DNA of 64,000 bases from NCBI GenBank assembly GCA_001632435.1, contig KV423955.1, positions 1,614 through 65,613 of the forward strand, written 5' to 3'. Shown piece after piece: positions 1 to 11,860 of the stretch (its first letter is position 1; each line of letters opens with the position of its first letter). Both the position numbers and the translations under genes were made by a program. Under the pieces are notes generated by a model that saw only the letters and a program-made list of their open reading frames with translations, ran no database searches and was not told the origin of the DNA. The stretch comes from Calocera cornea HHB12733. Its lineage: Eukaryota; Basidiomycota; Dacrymycetes; Dacrymycetales; Dacrymycetaceae.

Positions 1-1151
1 GAGTGAAGGGGGTCCAAATGCCCCATTTGGACCCTGTGCAGCGCTTAGGTAGCCCTGACCCTAACCTGTGCAGAGAAGTGACTTAGATAGGTTACATAGA
101 GACTATATGAAGTACACAAAGTTCTCTTGCCCAACTGTTTATGCATGTGTGTGGGTATTAGGAGGTGAAAAGACTTTTATCTTGTTACATCATACACCCT
201 GGAGCATGTGGATGCAATAAGACTAGAATCTTGTCACATCTTGCTCTGCAGGTGCATTGTGCCTCCATTTCAGGGTAGCTTTTCTGGATATTTCATCCTG
301 GGGACTACAACTATAACTGTAACTTCTCGAAAAACCCCCTTAGATGGACCCTATGGGAGGCACGGAAGCAAATTTCTTTAGTTAAAGAACAACTAAAGGG
401 ACCATATTATTAGGAGAGAAGAGGAGGCGGGGCTTCCAAGGGTGGGGAGTCTAAGGTTCATATAAAGTGGGGACCATGCTCAACCACCAAGCTCCAATAC
501 TAGCTTCAACATGCTATGAGTGGACATGGCGTCAACCGCCTTCCCAGTATATCAGATACTTGCTGTAACCAAGTATACACAATGGGTGTTAATGAAGAAA
601 AGGGCATGAAAAGACCAGCAGAGGTGCACTAAACAGTATAAAGCTCTTCAGATGTGTTCATATTGGCCATGCATGAAGTCGTTTCCACGAGTTTACATCT
701 GCTGATGAGGCTAATACATCTCGTGGGAACGACTTTAAGTATTTCAGACCTGAAATCAGCCCAGACCCCACAACTCTTACCCTAACCAACCATGAAAACA
801 CTATAGGTAGGTTAGGGTTGGGGTGAAGGTTCAGCAGGGTTGGGGTTATGGGTAGGGTTAGGGGATAGAACCCTGTTGTGAAGCCTTCCATACCTGTTTC
901 AATGACAACCTGTACAGTCTGGCTTAGCTGAAAAGCGAGAGCACCACCAGTTGTAACGTGAATTCATTAGGGTTGCTACCTCCGCAAATTGACCGAATGT
1001 AAGGGTGAAGGTATGTACAGGACAGAAATGTGAAGTGGGTCATCGTGTACGGCCAGCAATGCATGCGACATGGTGTTCAGTCATAATAGGACGGCAGAAG
1101 TGAGTAATTGTAACAGTGTCAGCGCACCTGTCATAAGTGCTGTAAGGGTAA
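1..1151. other. Gene-poor left end with telomere-like tracts
   Basis: No convincing gene is seen; the reading frames here are short and match nothing I recognise. The stretch is visibly AT-richer than the rest. It opens with a perfect hairpin at 11-33 (10-bp arms, 3-base loop). Another inverted repeat with 16-base arms (one mismatch) lies at about 669-735. Positions 775-865 hold degenerate TTAGGG/CCCTAA-like words. It could be old transposon or subtelomere-derived sequence. Confidence 0.5.
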
Positions 1152-2451
1152 CTAGTGATATCGTGAGGCGAATGGAAATAGCCTGGGTACGGTATGAGTG
1201 GGACAACGCAAGCAACCCTGGAGAAGCCGAACCGATGAATTAGGAAGGGTATCTGCACCAGTGGTAGTTTGCGTGACTCCGGCTGCGCTACTGGTGACGG
1301 ACGAGGACTGTGTGCCGGGTGTCGTACTTGGGGTCGACTGCGACGCCAGAGTTGTACCAGTAGTGCTTTCCAGCGCAAATGACGGGCTGCCCGCGGCCGA
1401 CGATGGAGCCGAAACACTCGGTTCAGCACCATCTGCTGCCGGGCAGAATGTGAGTGTATCTGAGACCGGATCAGCCAGAGCATGCAAACGGCACTGCGAG
1501 CTTACAGTTTGCAAGGTTACTTGACGGACATGTCCACAGTGCGGTACCGGAGCTTTCGTCGAAAGCATAGGCATACGAGTTTGGGCAATACCCTTTGAAA
1601 AACCAGTAGTAGGCAACACCCGAGTTCGGGCATGTCTGAGGTGTGCTGAAGCTACCGGAGCAACAGTTAGATGAGTTGCTGGGGGTCCCGTCGACATCGG
1701 CGACACATGCAGATTTGCATCCCACAGGGAAGCCGGAGGTGTCATATGGGCCAGCAAGAGCCGCAGGGCAGAGAGGTCCCAGATCCCAAGGGCATTCGGC
1801 AACCGGGCACCCAGAAGTCGGCGTGATTCGGATTGGCAGGTTGTACCCATCAACCAATGACACGTCATAGTAATCCATGCCTGTCGTTCCCCCAAGTGAC
1901 CATCTGGCTGCGTGGTCAGTTGACTTTCCGCACTTTGATGTTGCAGAACTCACTCGGCAAGTGTTGCTGGCGGCACCCCGGTGCCCGTGTGCGCGTCGCA
2001 CAAGAGGCCGCCGTTGCAACCGCCGTCCAGACATGTATTCGGAGAGGTGCTGCCTGTCGGGAATGTGCAATCTCTTCGTCCCTGCCATCATGATAAGCCA
2101 TAGTGGTAGGACGAAGGAACCAACCACATACCCAGATACGCCCTGAAGTCCATGCATCCGGCACTAAAAAGCTCACACTCGTATACGCGTTCGCCTGCCA
2201 TCTGCTCCGCGAGTCAGCAATGCAACCGCTGCACGAGAAATCAGACAGACCCCGTCTGGAACTGAGGGACGTTGTTGCCAACTGAAAGGTCGGTATAGAT
2301 GGCTGGCCATACGGTAAACGGACAGCCTACACGCAAGTTAGGCATTGGGTTGAAGTGGGGTTAGCCTTCAGGACGCACCATTGTACACTGTGAATGTCCG
2401 CACGGCGGCTGTGAACTGAGCACAAGCAACGAGTAAGAGGAGTGGCTTCAT
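1152..2451 (-). CDS. Thaumatin-like protein (secreted)
   Basis: Five introns can be removed by eye to give one frame. It starts with a signal peptide (MKPLLLLVACAQFTAA) and continues with TFTVYNGCPFTVWPAIYT, the usual start of a thaumatin-like fold. Hallmarks follow in order: VSFLVPDAWTSGRIWGRRDC, CLDGGCNGGLLC, DYYDVSLVDGYNLPI, CPWDLGPLC, CKSAC, CCSG and YTLTFCP, so most of the conserved cysteines and the acidic-cleft region are present. After the domain comes a Ser/Thr-rich tail of about 80 residues, unusual for the family, whose exact end (stop at 1152) is less certain. Such proteins are extracellular and in fungi are linked to beta-glucan binding or endoglucanase activity; that role is inferred. 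It lies on the same strand as the pectinesterase, which ends upstream of its start. Confidence 0.88.
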
Positions 2452-2896
2452 GAACGCGCAGGGCATGGGTAGACCAGAGCTCAGAGGACAAGCTGTACCG
2501 CTCGCTACCCTCGGGTATAAACAGGCGACCGATGCCAATAGCGCATAGGGGCAAGAGGCGTTGGCGAGGCCAACATGAGTGGCGTGAGGTCAAGGCGCTG
2601 GCTGGCAACGTCATGCACGAGGCAGCTCAGGGTACGCCGTTCATTTCGGCACGACGCGGGTATCCGCTCTTCCGGCATCAAACATTCCGACTCACACCAT
2701 TGCTAACCTCCTTGCCCTATGTACTCGCTTCGTGACAGCCTAAAATATCTTCCCTGCCAACCTGTTCATTTCACTATCACTTCGATTTCTGCAGTGATGG
2801 GTCACTCCATCATGGGGAAGACTAGGGACTCGTGCACGCGGAAGGGTGACACTCGCCAACCACTCCAGACCTCCACAGCATCCGACTAAGTTTGCT
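2452..2896. other. Spacer between pectinesterase and thaumatin-like gene
   Basis: No gene is seen. This 445-bp stretch must contain the pectinesterase terminator and the promoter of the thaumatin-like gene, both on the minus strand. Confidence 0.5.
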
Positions 2897-4565
2897 TCAG
2901 TAGTCATAGTCAATCCACCCGGGCCATTCACCGAAAACTTTCGGGATGGTGAATTCGGAAGCCTGAGCTGAATCAAGGATATGGTCGGCTGAGGCGCGGT
3001 TCGCAGTATTGCCTCCAGGACCTGTCGCCTTGACTCAATCCACGGTCCGTCAAGACTCTAACTTGCCTACCGTAGGATCCAAACTCCGCATAGTATGTGG
3101 TGTTGAAGATTACTTGAGGGCGACCGCTGAAAGGAATAAATCCAGTTGCATTGACCTAAAGAAGCATCACAGCATGCGACGTGGATCTCACATGTGACTC
3201 ACGGTACTGTCCATATATGTGTTTCTAACCCATCGTCAGTTCAGTTTATAACATGAACGGAATCTGCACGCCTGAACACCGTGGTTGCATAATCATTCCA
3301 TGGTCTCCCTGTTAAATGAGATTCTTCTCCTCTTTGAAGATATGCAACCTCACCCAGATAGCACTTTCCAGTCAGGTCCAAAGTGGTATTAGCATCCGGA
3401 CTCTGTGGAATGATCAGGAGAGTCGCAGACTGTGAGTGTGACCGTACACGAATGACAGCCGAGTTTGAGATATAAGCGCCGTAATGGTTTCCGGGCGCGA
3501 CCGGTGTCGTTCCGGTTGCTAACGAAGTGGATGAACAAAAGTTCATTCGACGGCTCCAGGAGACGTACGATCCGACTGATTGGTGCCTTTCCATGCAACT
3601 AGAGCGCCACCACAGCCGCGATTAGCAAACGTAACTTGCTCGAACCATCTGGGAAACTTGAGGATACGAAATGAGCTGCAACAGGGATAGAGCTTACGCT
3701 GTCCCAAAGCCGAAGAGATAGTCGGTTTGTCCATAGATCGTTCCCCCTTTGACATAGGTGCTGGCATTCCGGCCAGTATACCACGTATCTTGATAGCTGG
3801 CAAAGTTGCAGCCGTAGAAGGACGCATTTGCGTACGAGATATCGGTCACAAGGGCTTGGGAGATGGCATAATTTGCCTGCATGGAGTCAGAGTCCAGTCA
3901 GTCAAGGACAGCGCGCACCATCAGAAGTATGACGAACAGCAAGATTGCTGAAATCGATATGATACGCCTTGAAATCCACATTGCCAAACTCTGGTTGAAG
4001 GGGGAACCCGACCGTACCCATACCAATGAGAGACGCATTGAAGGTGGGAGCGACGATGAGGACTGCCGTTTGGGCATCATCTTGAGCGGGAGGTGCTGAC
4101 AGAAACGATCATTCTCCATCTATGCGCGACATGGGCCTTTACTTACGCTCGGTGACAAACTGATCATCCCAAATGGTTACCAGAGGGGTGTTGGGGAAGA
4201 CGTATTGACCGAGCAAGGTGACTGGTCCCTTCCGGGTGACATTGACCACGCCCTTGTACATGCCTGGTCCAATAAGAATGACAGCAGGGCTCAAGTCATC
4301 GGGCCTACCAGGGCATGAGACAGTGTAAATGCGGGTGCGAGAGAGTTACACACAGGGATTGGACGGCAGCTTGTACACTCGTGAAGTGAGCAGATGTGTC
4401 GTTCTGGGAGACGTAGATCGTCCCGGCAGGGCATCCATCCGTTTGCCAGTGGCCCGCAGGTTTGACCCTCTGACAGGCGTCATACCTATTCCAACCGGCG
4501 GAGCCGTCTTGGCGAGGCGCTATTGCCAGAGCGAGTGACACAAGGGCAAAGAGGGCAGTCCACAT
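2897..4565 (-). CDS. Pectinesterase (pectin methylesterase, CE8 family), secreted
   Basis: The enzyme removes methyl esters from pectin outside the cell. The start at 4565 gives a signal peptide (MWTALFALVSLALA). Following the exons, the frame shows the IYVSQNDTSAHFTSVQAAV beta-helix entry, then SYQDTWYTG (catalytic Gln/Asp region), GQTDYLFGFGTAWF (catalytic Asp, where plants have DFIFG), and YLGRPWNDYATTVFR, which holds the substrate-binding Arg of the LGRPW motif. The last exons read YYAEFGSYGPGG and end GWIDYDY-stop at 2897. Introns are short; one interrupts the LG|RPW motif itself and another lies in the GTNQSD|P segment. All key catalytic motifs are intact, so the gene looks functional. 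It probably acts with the neighbouring thaumatin-like protein at plant or fungal walls, which is inference. Confidence 0.92.
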
Positions 4566-5162
4566 GATGGCACAACGCGATCTGGGGTAAATCCAAGGTA
4601 CATTTATACGTTCAACGTTGCCAGAGTCGTAGCATCAGAAGTATGTCCTCCACTACATCATCGTTCCCTTTCAGAACCATTGAGCAATGGGCACAGACAC
4701 TAAGCAGACGTTGTAGCCAACATCACGAGTCCGAGCAATCGAACTGGAACGTATGGTGAGGAACGAGTTGCCTGGCGGCCCGGAACGGCCCGCCCGTCTA
4801 CGCGCAGTGATTGGGTCACGAAGGCATGTGGGAATCCCCTCTGAGACTGCGAACCGAGAGTCAGAAGCAACCGTAAGAAAGATAGGCCGAATGAAGAATG
4901 GCCAAAGTTAAGGAAGGGTCGGATGATGCAGTCGGCGGAAGCAGCTGCGGCGCCCCACCTCGCGAGCTTTCTCCGCCAGCTTACGCGGCCGAAGTCACAT
5001 TTAAGACTGGTGTGATTGGGTGTGATGACATTGATTAGTGGACATTGCGAGAGTTATTGACAGTGGTACAATCATGTGGATCAAAGTAAAGTTGGTAATG
5101 CGGTACAGCGTGCAGAAACTGAAAAGAAACAGACAACTCAATGTGCAGCCCGGGCGCCTTCG
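4566..5162. other. Spacer upstream of the pectinesterase
   Basis: About 600 bp without a supportable gene. It contains the pectinesterase promoter (minus strand) and the 3' flank of the RING gene. Confidence 0.4.
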
Positions 5163-6311
5163 TCACAGATACAGCAGGATTGCCCCTTCGTCTCGATGCG
5201 GAACCCATGCACCCGTCTGCACTTCGCCGGCAGCGGCGTCCCACTCCGACACGTGAGGGCGTTCACAAGCGGGACAACGCCATTCCCACGTCAGTTTCTC
5301 TTCTTCGCCACGCTTGCGCTTCTTGCTCTTAGTCTTCGTCTTCCCGACACTACGTCCGCCTCGGGCCCGGCCGCGGCGAGTCACGGGTTCGGCATCAAGG
5401 ACCGGGATGTCCTCCGTCTGAGGGAAGATGCCGCGTGGTGGCGTCGATAGTGCGGTTACACATCGTCCGTCGAGCAGATGTCCACACTGCAGTGCATATA
5501 CGCGACGCTGGACGTCTGGAGCGGCGAGATAGAGGTTGTCGTGACACTTTGAGCATTGGAAGTTGATCGACGCGGGTGGGTTGACTCCTTTACCCTTGCG
5601 ATCAGGGCTGGGAGGTGCCGCGGGGAAGGAGTTGGTGAAACCTGAAGGGACACCAGGATGTGTGAATTCGGTTTTGTAAGGAGGTATTGCCAGTTGAGCT
5701 TGAGCGAGGAGGTCACCCATGACCGGGAGTTGAGCGAGGTACCGATTCACACGTTCGCCGAGATTGAAGTTGATCTGGAGACCGTGCTGCACAAACAATG
5801 CGCCTCCAAGGCCAATGCCCCTGCGGTTTGGCGCATTGTTCGCCGGTGGCGGTGTGGGTGAAAAGATGCGATTGATGTCTGGAACTGTGGAGGGTCAACG
5901 AAGGGGCCATCGGCTCTGTGACACTGACGTACCATAGTCACCGTCCTCCTCCTCGTCATCCGGTATTATGGCAAACTCGACGTCTTCTTGGTCAATGATG
6001 GCCTGCATGCGGTTGCGATGCGTCAATGCCTCGCCCACTTGCTGCCTGCGCCGCAACTCCTCGAAACGAATCGTCCTATCACGGTATGCCGGGGATCCAC
6101 GCCTATTAGCCGTACGAGCGGATCGATCTCGATCTCCGGGTCTTCTCCTGCTGGGACCAGGTGAGGGTGCATGAGGTAAAGGGTGAACTTCATCGTCGCT
6201 GTCGTCGATCGTGATGACCTCGCGGCCTCCTATGATCTGGCGAGTGATCTGGATCTCAGGAGAGCCGAGCCTTGGACGTTGGGCTGGACGTTCCTCTACT
6301 TCTGCAGACAT
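5163..6311 (-). CDS. RING-type protein with SUMO-interacting motif (STUbL-like)
   Basis: Two exons join through an intron at about 5882-5933 to give a protein of about 365 residues. The acidic, disordered N-terminus carries VITIDDSDDE at about residues 33-42, a textbook SUMO-interacting motif (hydrophobic core followed by acids). A second acidic stretch (IIPDDEEEDGDYG) follows. The C-terminal half holds a RING-like cluster: CSKC, then LQCGHLLDGRC, a long Lys/Arg-rich loop (TKTKSKKRKRGEEE), then CPAC. In the CGHLLDGRC segment Asp occupies the position of the fifth ligand cysteine, so it would be a C3HDC3 variant. A SUMO motif plus a C-terminal RING resembles SUMO-targeted ubiquitin ligases (RNF4, Rfp1, Slx5). 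The functional assignment is inference. The start at 6311 gives MSAEVEERPAQRP. Confidence 0.75.
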
Positions 6312-6635
6312 GCGATATAGTTTGTGGTGGTGAGGTTTGATCTGTCGTGAATGGAAATGGTGTGCGTCCTCTGTGACAAACAGCGACCGTGGACGGACGG
6401 GAGGTGGTGGTGGTGGTGAGTGGAAGAGGTCGCAATTGATGATCATCTGGCCGCATCAGGGCACACGGCGCGTCAAGCGCATTTGCAATGTGCTTCCGTT
6501 TACTTCCGGTCTATACGCGTCCATGGGCAACTTTTCGACCTCCTTCGAAGTCATCGTGCTGCCTTCCTTTCCTTGCACGTTCTCCACCTAACAGGACACC
6601 GTTTCTGTCGCTGTCGGTTTTCAGCCGGCAATGTC
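6312..6635. other. Short spacer
   Basis: No gene seen. It holds the RING gene promoter and the 3' end of the hydrolase-like gene. Confidence 0.4.
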
Positions 6636-8065
6636 CTAAGGTATCAACTCGTTGCTAGGGATCCCAACTGGATCCAGCATCTTCTCGGCTTGCTGCAATC
6701 CCGCCACCGGTAATGCAAACGTCTGGCCCGCCAGCTTTCCACCATAATCCAAAGGGAACGCCAGCTGAGGCGGAAGAAGTCCGATTTGCACCAAGACCGA
6801 AGCTTGGTCCCTGTCAAACGGATGAGTGGCTATTATGATAATCAAGCAAGAACCCCACCAATAGATATGTTCGTGGTACAGTTTATCGCCTCTCACATTG
6901 ACTACCCCTACGAGGGGTATACTCACATGCTTTCCTGTGGGCGGAATGCCCGGTAACCTGGAACGATATCAATGACACTCAGAAATCAGTTAGGGAAATC
7001 CTACATCCAGTCGATTACACGGTCATGTGTGAACTCTATGATCATCTCGTCGACCACTCGATCCGGTCCAATGGTGCGACTGACTAGCTTGAGAGCAATG
7101 GAGTCAGGATTTGAGAATATGAAGTGATTCGCGTAGAAATCAGTTAGAGCTGATCGGCCGATTCCGCCGGTCAGCTGGCGGTTCGTTTCAGTGTCATCCT
7201 CGCCGGGCGCAATGACTGCTTACCGTCGGGACATGATTAACGTATGGCTCTTCCTGCATACCATTCAATCGGTGAATTCAAGGTAAACCACCGTCTTACC
7301 ACCATAGTCTGCGTAGATCGTTAAGTAAATCGACATTGGAAATGGGAACGCGGCTTACTGCCATAGTCTTTTCAACGGCGCGTTCCCCGAACTCGTACAA
7401 TGTGTGTTCTTCCCAAATCTTCTCCAGGTCGAAATATGGCCCGTCGAACAGTTTTCGCAAGAACACAAGGCTCCTTTGATGGGCCAAAGTAGCTGCCGGC
7501 TTATCATACTTAGGTTGACCAGGGACAACGAAGTGTTCGCTGTTCACTTCGTAGGTATACACGCCGGTCGAATCGGGTCCCGAAAGCGGAACCCCTGCCA
7601 GATGGATGAGCGACAGCCAACCTGCCGAATCCATTTTCTCGACAGCTGATCTTGTGTATCCAACTATGGCACCGATCGTTGGAAACGTTGGGAGGATAGC
7701 CATTGCCGCGTTCAGTAATGCTGTGTCGTACACTGACAATGCCGTTCAACACTATGCATAGAGCGATACGCGGCCAGAAACTCGCCTATGAGTCCCAGTT
7801 TACTGAGTTCAGAGAGAGCCGGGATCGTAGATAGGCGTTCAACGGCATCTTTCATGGCCGCTTCAAGCTCTCCCGCGTCGTCAGGAGAGAGAGATATGCA
7901 AGCAACGCAAAATCCTTCTTCTGCCCACTTTCGTGTCGGTAATGGATCCAGGAGGAATCCGACCTGTGGCACCTCCAAGGCGAGTGTGCTGGGCACGACA
8001 AGGATAAGGCCAGGGCCATTGTCGCGTTGAGTCAACGGCGCTTGTAGCTCGACCGTAACAGCCAT
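6636..8065 (-). CDS. Dienelactone hydrolase-like protein with C-terminal NTF2-like (SnoaL) domain
   Basis: Spliced, the protein starts MAVTVELQAPLTQR, runs through LILVVPSTLALE and RKWAEEGFCVACISLSP (alpha/beta-hydrolase-like core) and IGAIVGYT. Then come DLEKIWEEHTLYEFGERAVEKTM, the segment LTGGIGRSALTDFYANHFIF, VDEMIIEFTHDRVIDW, PGIPPTGKHVSIP and VVNVRGDKLYHEHIYWDQAS, followed by LVQIGLLPPQL. This order matches a widespread fungal family annotated as carboxymethylenebutenolidase-like, with an NTF2-like tail. The substrate is unknown and the hydrolase nucleophile is not obvious, so catalysis is uncertain. Several short introns occur at about 6930-7020, 7200-7290 and 7735-7760. A start further upstream at 8281 is possible but adds sequence unlike the family. 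Confidence 0.75.
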
Positions 8066-8296
8066 GATGAGTTCAGGTGAGGACCACCGTCGATAAGGGA
8101 CCGCTGGAACATGGTCATCGGGTAACCGGAACACGGAGGCTAATCCAGGCTGAATTGCCACGCCGACAACCGGCAACACCAAATAATGATGCAAGGGGAT
8201 GAAGCTATTGATACATCGGCCGCGGATGAGTTCTAGTCTGATGAAGTGTTTCCATCCCCGTGCTTCTTTCTTTCTGACCAAGCCTGAGTGAAAGGA

Positions 8297-10104
8297 TCAG
8301 GGCCGTAACCAAACAGTTCGAGTTACGAGATATACCTCAAAGAAGCGCCTCCGATCCTGTAGGCGAACACCGCGGCAACCGGTCAGATCCAGCTCGGCCA
8401 GCTGTATGCATGCATCGACAATACTCCCAACACCGCCGGCTGTGGAGTTCAGCAAGATCTCAACATACAGGAGAATGGACACACTTGAAAACCCTGTTCC
8501 GGCCAAATTGAGCTGCTGGAGATGTGAACATGCAGCAATACAGTCGGCCGCTTCATCATCTAGCCCCGTGTTCATGAGAAGAAGAGTTCTCAGTCGCGGC
8601 GGAGATGCCATCAATTTCAATGGCTCCAAGTCGTACCAACGCAAACGAGGTATTCCAGATAAGTTGAGGACCTGGCGATCCATGAGCAGACTGTGCGCTA
8701 GGAAGCGACTATAACGGACCTCCAGTCTGCCGCCGAGGACCTCCAGCATACTTGATATGCCTCCCGTACCATTCAAGCCTAGTTTCGTGTTGCTTGCCAG
8801 GTTCAGTTCAACGAGGTTATCGCAAGAGATCAGAATAGGCAGCAAGCGTTTGAGCCCATCGTCAGACAGGTTGGGGGCTTGGTTCCCTAGCAAAGCCAGG
8901 GAAAGTTTGCGTAGTTTGGTAAGCGGTTCAAGCAGCCGAGGCAGGGAGGTAGGCGGTATTACGGTCGCCATCAACGACAACTTCTCCAGCGTTTCCGGCA
9001 GTTTTGTGAATACCAAAGATGTAAAGGAAATGTCGAGGCTCAAAGCGTCGGGGCTGAGCGCACGGAGTATTGAGGGGGCTAATGCCGAACTCAATCTTGT
9101 CTGGCGTACTTTCAGACGACGGAGACGGCCAATGGCTTGGAGAAGGATCTCGGGAAGATGAGTATCAGTCTGTGCTCATAAGCATGAGATAGCGCATAAC
9201 TTGTGAACGCTGCGTACAATATCACTCAAACCAGCCAGCTTGATACTATGCAGCTTTTTGCAAGAGGCGAGTAGTTTGTGGATAGCGACATGTCCAGCAA
9301 TGGTGTAGTTGAGGTTGATATATTCCAGATCGCGGCAGGTTCTCGCTGCCGCCTCCACGCTTTTGGACCCAACCTTAGTGCACCCCCTGATCAATGTGTC
9401 AAGATACTACATTGAATGTGAAAGAAGCAACGGCACCTGAGCACGAGGTTGGTCAACGACGGTAAATGGGAGATAGTTGCTGCCACATAAGAGTCCTTGA
9501 GGTCGGGCTGGCCTCGAATCTCCAAGCTCTTCAACCTTGGCGCAAAATTCTCCGCCTTTCGAATGGATGTCATTGTCGCGTTAAGTACGCCGGTCATTTC
9601 AGGTGTGAAGGTGATCTGGTCTCCGCGAAGAAAGTACTGTGCCGCGCTCAGCCATCAAACAAACATGGTAAAGTCCCCTCTAACCTTGGAAATGAACTCG
9701 TCGCTCAAACGATCCGGACAGTAGTCTCGTAGAAACGCAAACAAAGGCTGCACCAGATGTGTTGGTAGATACTCCAGCTTCTCTAGCATTTTGCTCTTGT
9801 GAAACGCGTTCTCGCTTAGCTTGACGGCATTCTGAGCGAAACGCAGCATTGACAGTCGGACCAACGATGGCACCACTGAGTGATCAGCTCGCCGTTAGAG
9901 CATATCCAATAATCCAGCATGGTGATACAAACTGTTTGGCCCCGTATATCGAGTCGACAGCGCCGACGAGGAGGGCTGCTGAGCGCTCCTTTGGGCATCG
10001 TTAAGTCTGTCATCTACATTACCTTGTCCAATCTTGACGAACAAAGTCCTTTGTCGTTTGGCAGGACGCTGGTGAGCTTGAGGTAGCCGTCGCTTAGGTG
10101 CCAT
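8297..10104 (-). CDS. Leucine-rich repeat (RNI-like) protein
   Basis: The gene begins with a basic segment (MAPKRRLPQAHQRPAKRQR) that may be a nuclear localisation signal. It runs through several exons rich in leucine-rich repeats of the RNI/AMN1 type: PRLKSLEIRGQPDLKDSYV, LPSLTNLVLR, CRDLEYINLNYT, CKKLHSIKLAGLSDI, CDNLVELNLASNTKL, LRTLLLMNTGLDDEAAD, HLQQLNLAGTGF and IQLAELDLTGCRGV. Such repeats usually bind proteins, often as F-box substrate adaptors, but no F-box is visible. Its start lies only 154 bp from the left target duplication of the large transposon, so its promoter has been cut short. Function unknown. Confidence 0.7.
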
Positions 10105-10258
10105 TGCCGGTGCGGTCGAGCTGCGGTGGACGCCGATCCGAGCGAGCAGTCGCAGTCCAAGGAACAGAGAAGCGCTCAGTCTTCTCAGGCGGGTGACTTC
10201 AATTGTACCGCCACGCGCTCATGATTTTGGAGTTGGGGTTACGTAACCAAGGGACGCG

Positions 10259-10266
10259 TAGTTGCC
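10259..10266. repeat. Left 8-bp target site duplication (TAGTTGCC)
   Basis: TAGTTGCC directly precedes the left inverted repeat and recurs exactly after the right one at 28778-28785. Confidence 0.95.
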
Positions 10267-10406
10267 CACCCTAGGCAGCTCAGACCCGGTACCTATTAGG
10301 GGTTTTAGTTTGCAGACGCGTAACGCGCCTGTTAGGGGTCTTCCCCAACCAGATCTGGCCGGGATGCGGTCGCCGGCGGACCCATTACCAAAAACAGATC
10401 TGGCCG
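10267..10406 (+). repeat. Left terminal inverted repeat (140 bp)
   Basis: It is base-for-base the reverse complement of 28638-28777. It contains CCAGATCTGG at 10349-10358 and a partial copy at 10395-10403, both possible transposase-binding sites. Confidence 0.95.
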
Positions 10407-11723
10407 CATCTGGTCCCTCGCCGATAGGATGTGGGCGCTTGTCTTGTCTTGCGTCTTGTTCTCCCTCAACATCTGGTTCGCGAATGTGTATCCCCGCAAC
10501 TGCCCGCCATCCGGCCATCCGGCCACGTCTTCCTTCTCGTCATTGGCTCATATCGGCACGGGCACGAATGTCTTCTCACCTCCCGGCACCAAAGCACTTC
10601 CCCTATCGCCTTCTCTTGCTCATCCTCTTCATTCATCATCCCCTCCTCCCGGCGTTCCACCTCGTTCTTGTTCGCTGCGTCAACGTCTCTCGCCCTCCTT
10701 CTCGAACCACCTGTCTACCGCTGGCCGGCTGGCTGTGTGCGATACTGTCCTGCACAGCGGTTACTCGCTCACCTGTGCTTGGTCTTTGCCTCTTCCTACG
10801 GCTCACCTGGCTGTCCCTTCCTCCTTCCAGAAGCTTGCTTATGCCTCCGATCGCAAGACCTCGGCCTGCGATCGAATGGCTTATCGTGAGGACCGCTTGT
10901 TCTCATGCAACGGGGTCGACTCGTTGAGCCCCCTTGTTCTTGAGCCACACATCTCCTTGAAGGTCTTGGTCGCCTTATTGTTCGTCGACCTCTTTCCCCC
11001 TCGGCTCGATCTCCTTGGGCACCTCCTTCGTTACAGAGGCTGGACGCGGTTCGAGATGACCTCGGAGTGCCGACTCGCTCGCCTCCGGGCCTTGTCTTCT
11101 CCAGCTCCTTGCCGGCTGGTCGCCTTATTCTCTCCGTGATCCTCGCGTTTGGCCGGCCGGCTGACTGGTCTAAGAGCTGCGTCATGGGTGCTTGTTGTCC
11201 CCCCTCACATGCCACCCTCCAGCGGCCAAATGGCCGTGTGTCTGCCAGCGCTCTCCTCCTTTCTGCATTCTCCTTGCATTCCCAACCCAACCCTGCCAAC
11301 CCGATTGGCGACCAAAAGCACAATGGCCCATCCAACAGCATCTACTCGCTATGCCCCGTACCAGCTGGACATGGAGAAGGATCTGTACAAGTCATTGGGA
11401 AGATCCACTACGAGTTCATCGACGGAGAACGACCACCCAGCCAGCCGGCCGAACGGCCGTTCACCTCCTCCTCCACCCAGCAGACCAGCAAGAACTTACG
11501 TCCCTGGAGGAGAAGTGCATGCAGGACTACGTTCTTTCCACATAGCAGCCCATCGACCATGGCAAATACATTGGTGCTGTGGTACATACACCCATATCTG
11601 ACTCCACCTACCCTCGCGGGTGCCGTTGCCCCGTTCCTACGATACGTCCTCGCCTTCGGTGTTCTCTGTTGTCATTATATCAGTGCAGCCTTCCTCTGAT
11701 AACCACTTCGCTCGCTGGTTCAA

Positions 11724-11780
<57 letters not shown>

Positions 11781-11860
11781 CACCCGGCCTGCCTCCGGAC
11801 GCTAGGTCGAAAATGGTCGAAAATCCATCTCATTAGTTTGTACACCCATGTAATAGCTAG
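10407..11860. other. Transposon left arm, no gene assigned
   Basis: The plus strand is markedly pyrimidine-rich (10430-11340), as in long 5' leaders. Overlapping open frames exist on both strands, but none matches a family or shows clean splicing. A possible small gene could start near 11325 (MAHPTASTRYAPYQLDMEKD); its frame is not resolved. The segment ends with a tetranucleotide array. Confidence 0.35.
11725..11780 (+). repeat. (GGCT)14 microsatellite
   Basis: Fourteen uninterrupted GGCT units. It is made of the same tetranucleotide that builds the motif scattered over the whole transposon. Confidence 0.95.

Noticed and set aside
640..735. CTGATGAG box inside a hairpin, resembling a hammerhead ribozyme
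   Set aside because: The required GAAA core and a pairing stem II are missing, and the outer arms pair as one continuous helix.
10219..10518. Minus-strand frame spanning the transposon's left end
   Set aside because: It crosses the inverted-repeat border and the mirror frame exists at the right end; a chance frame.
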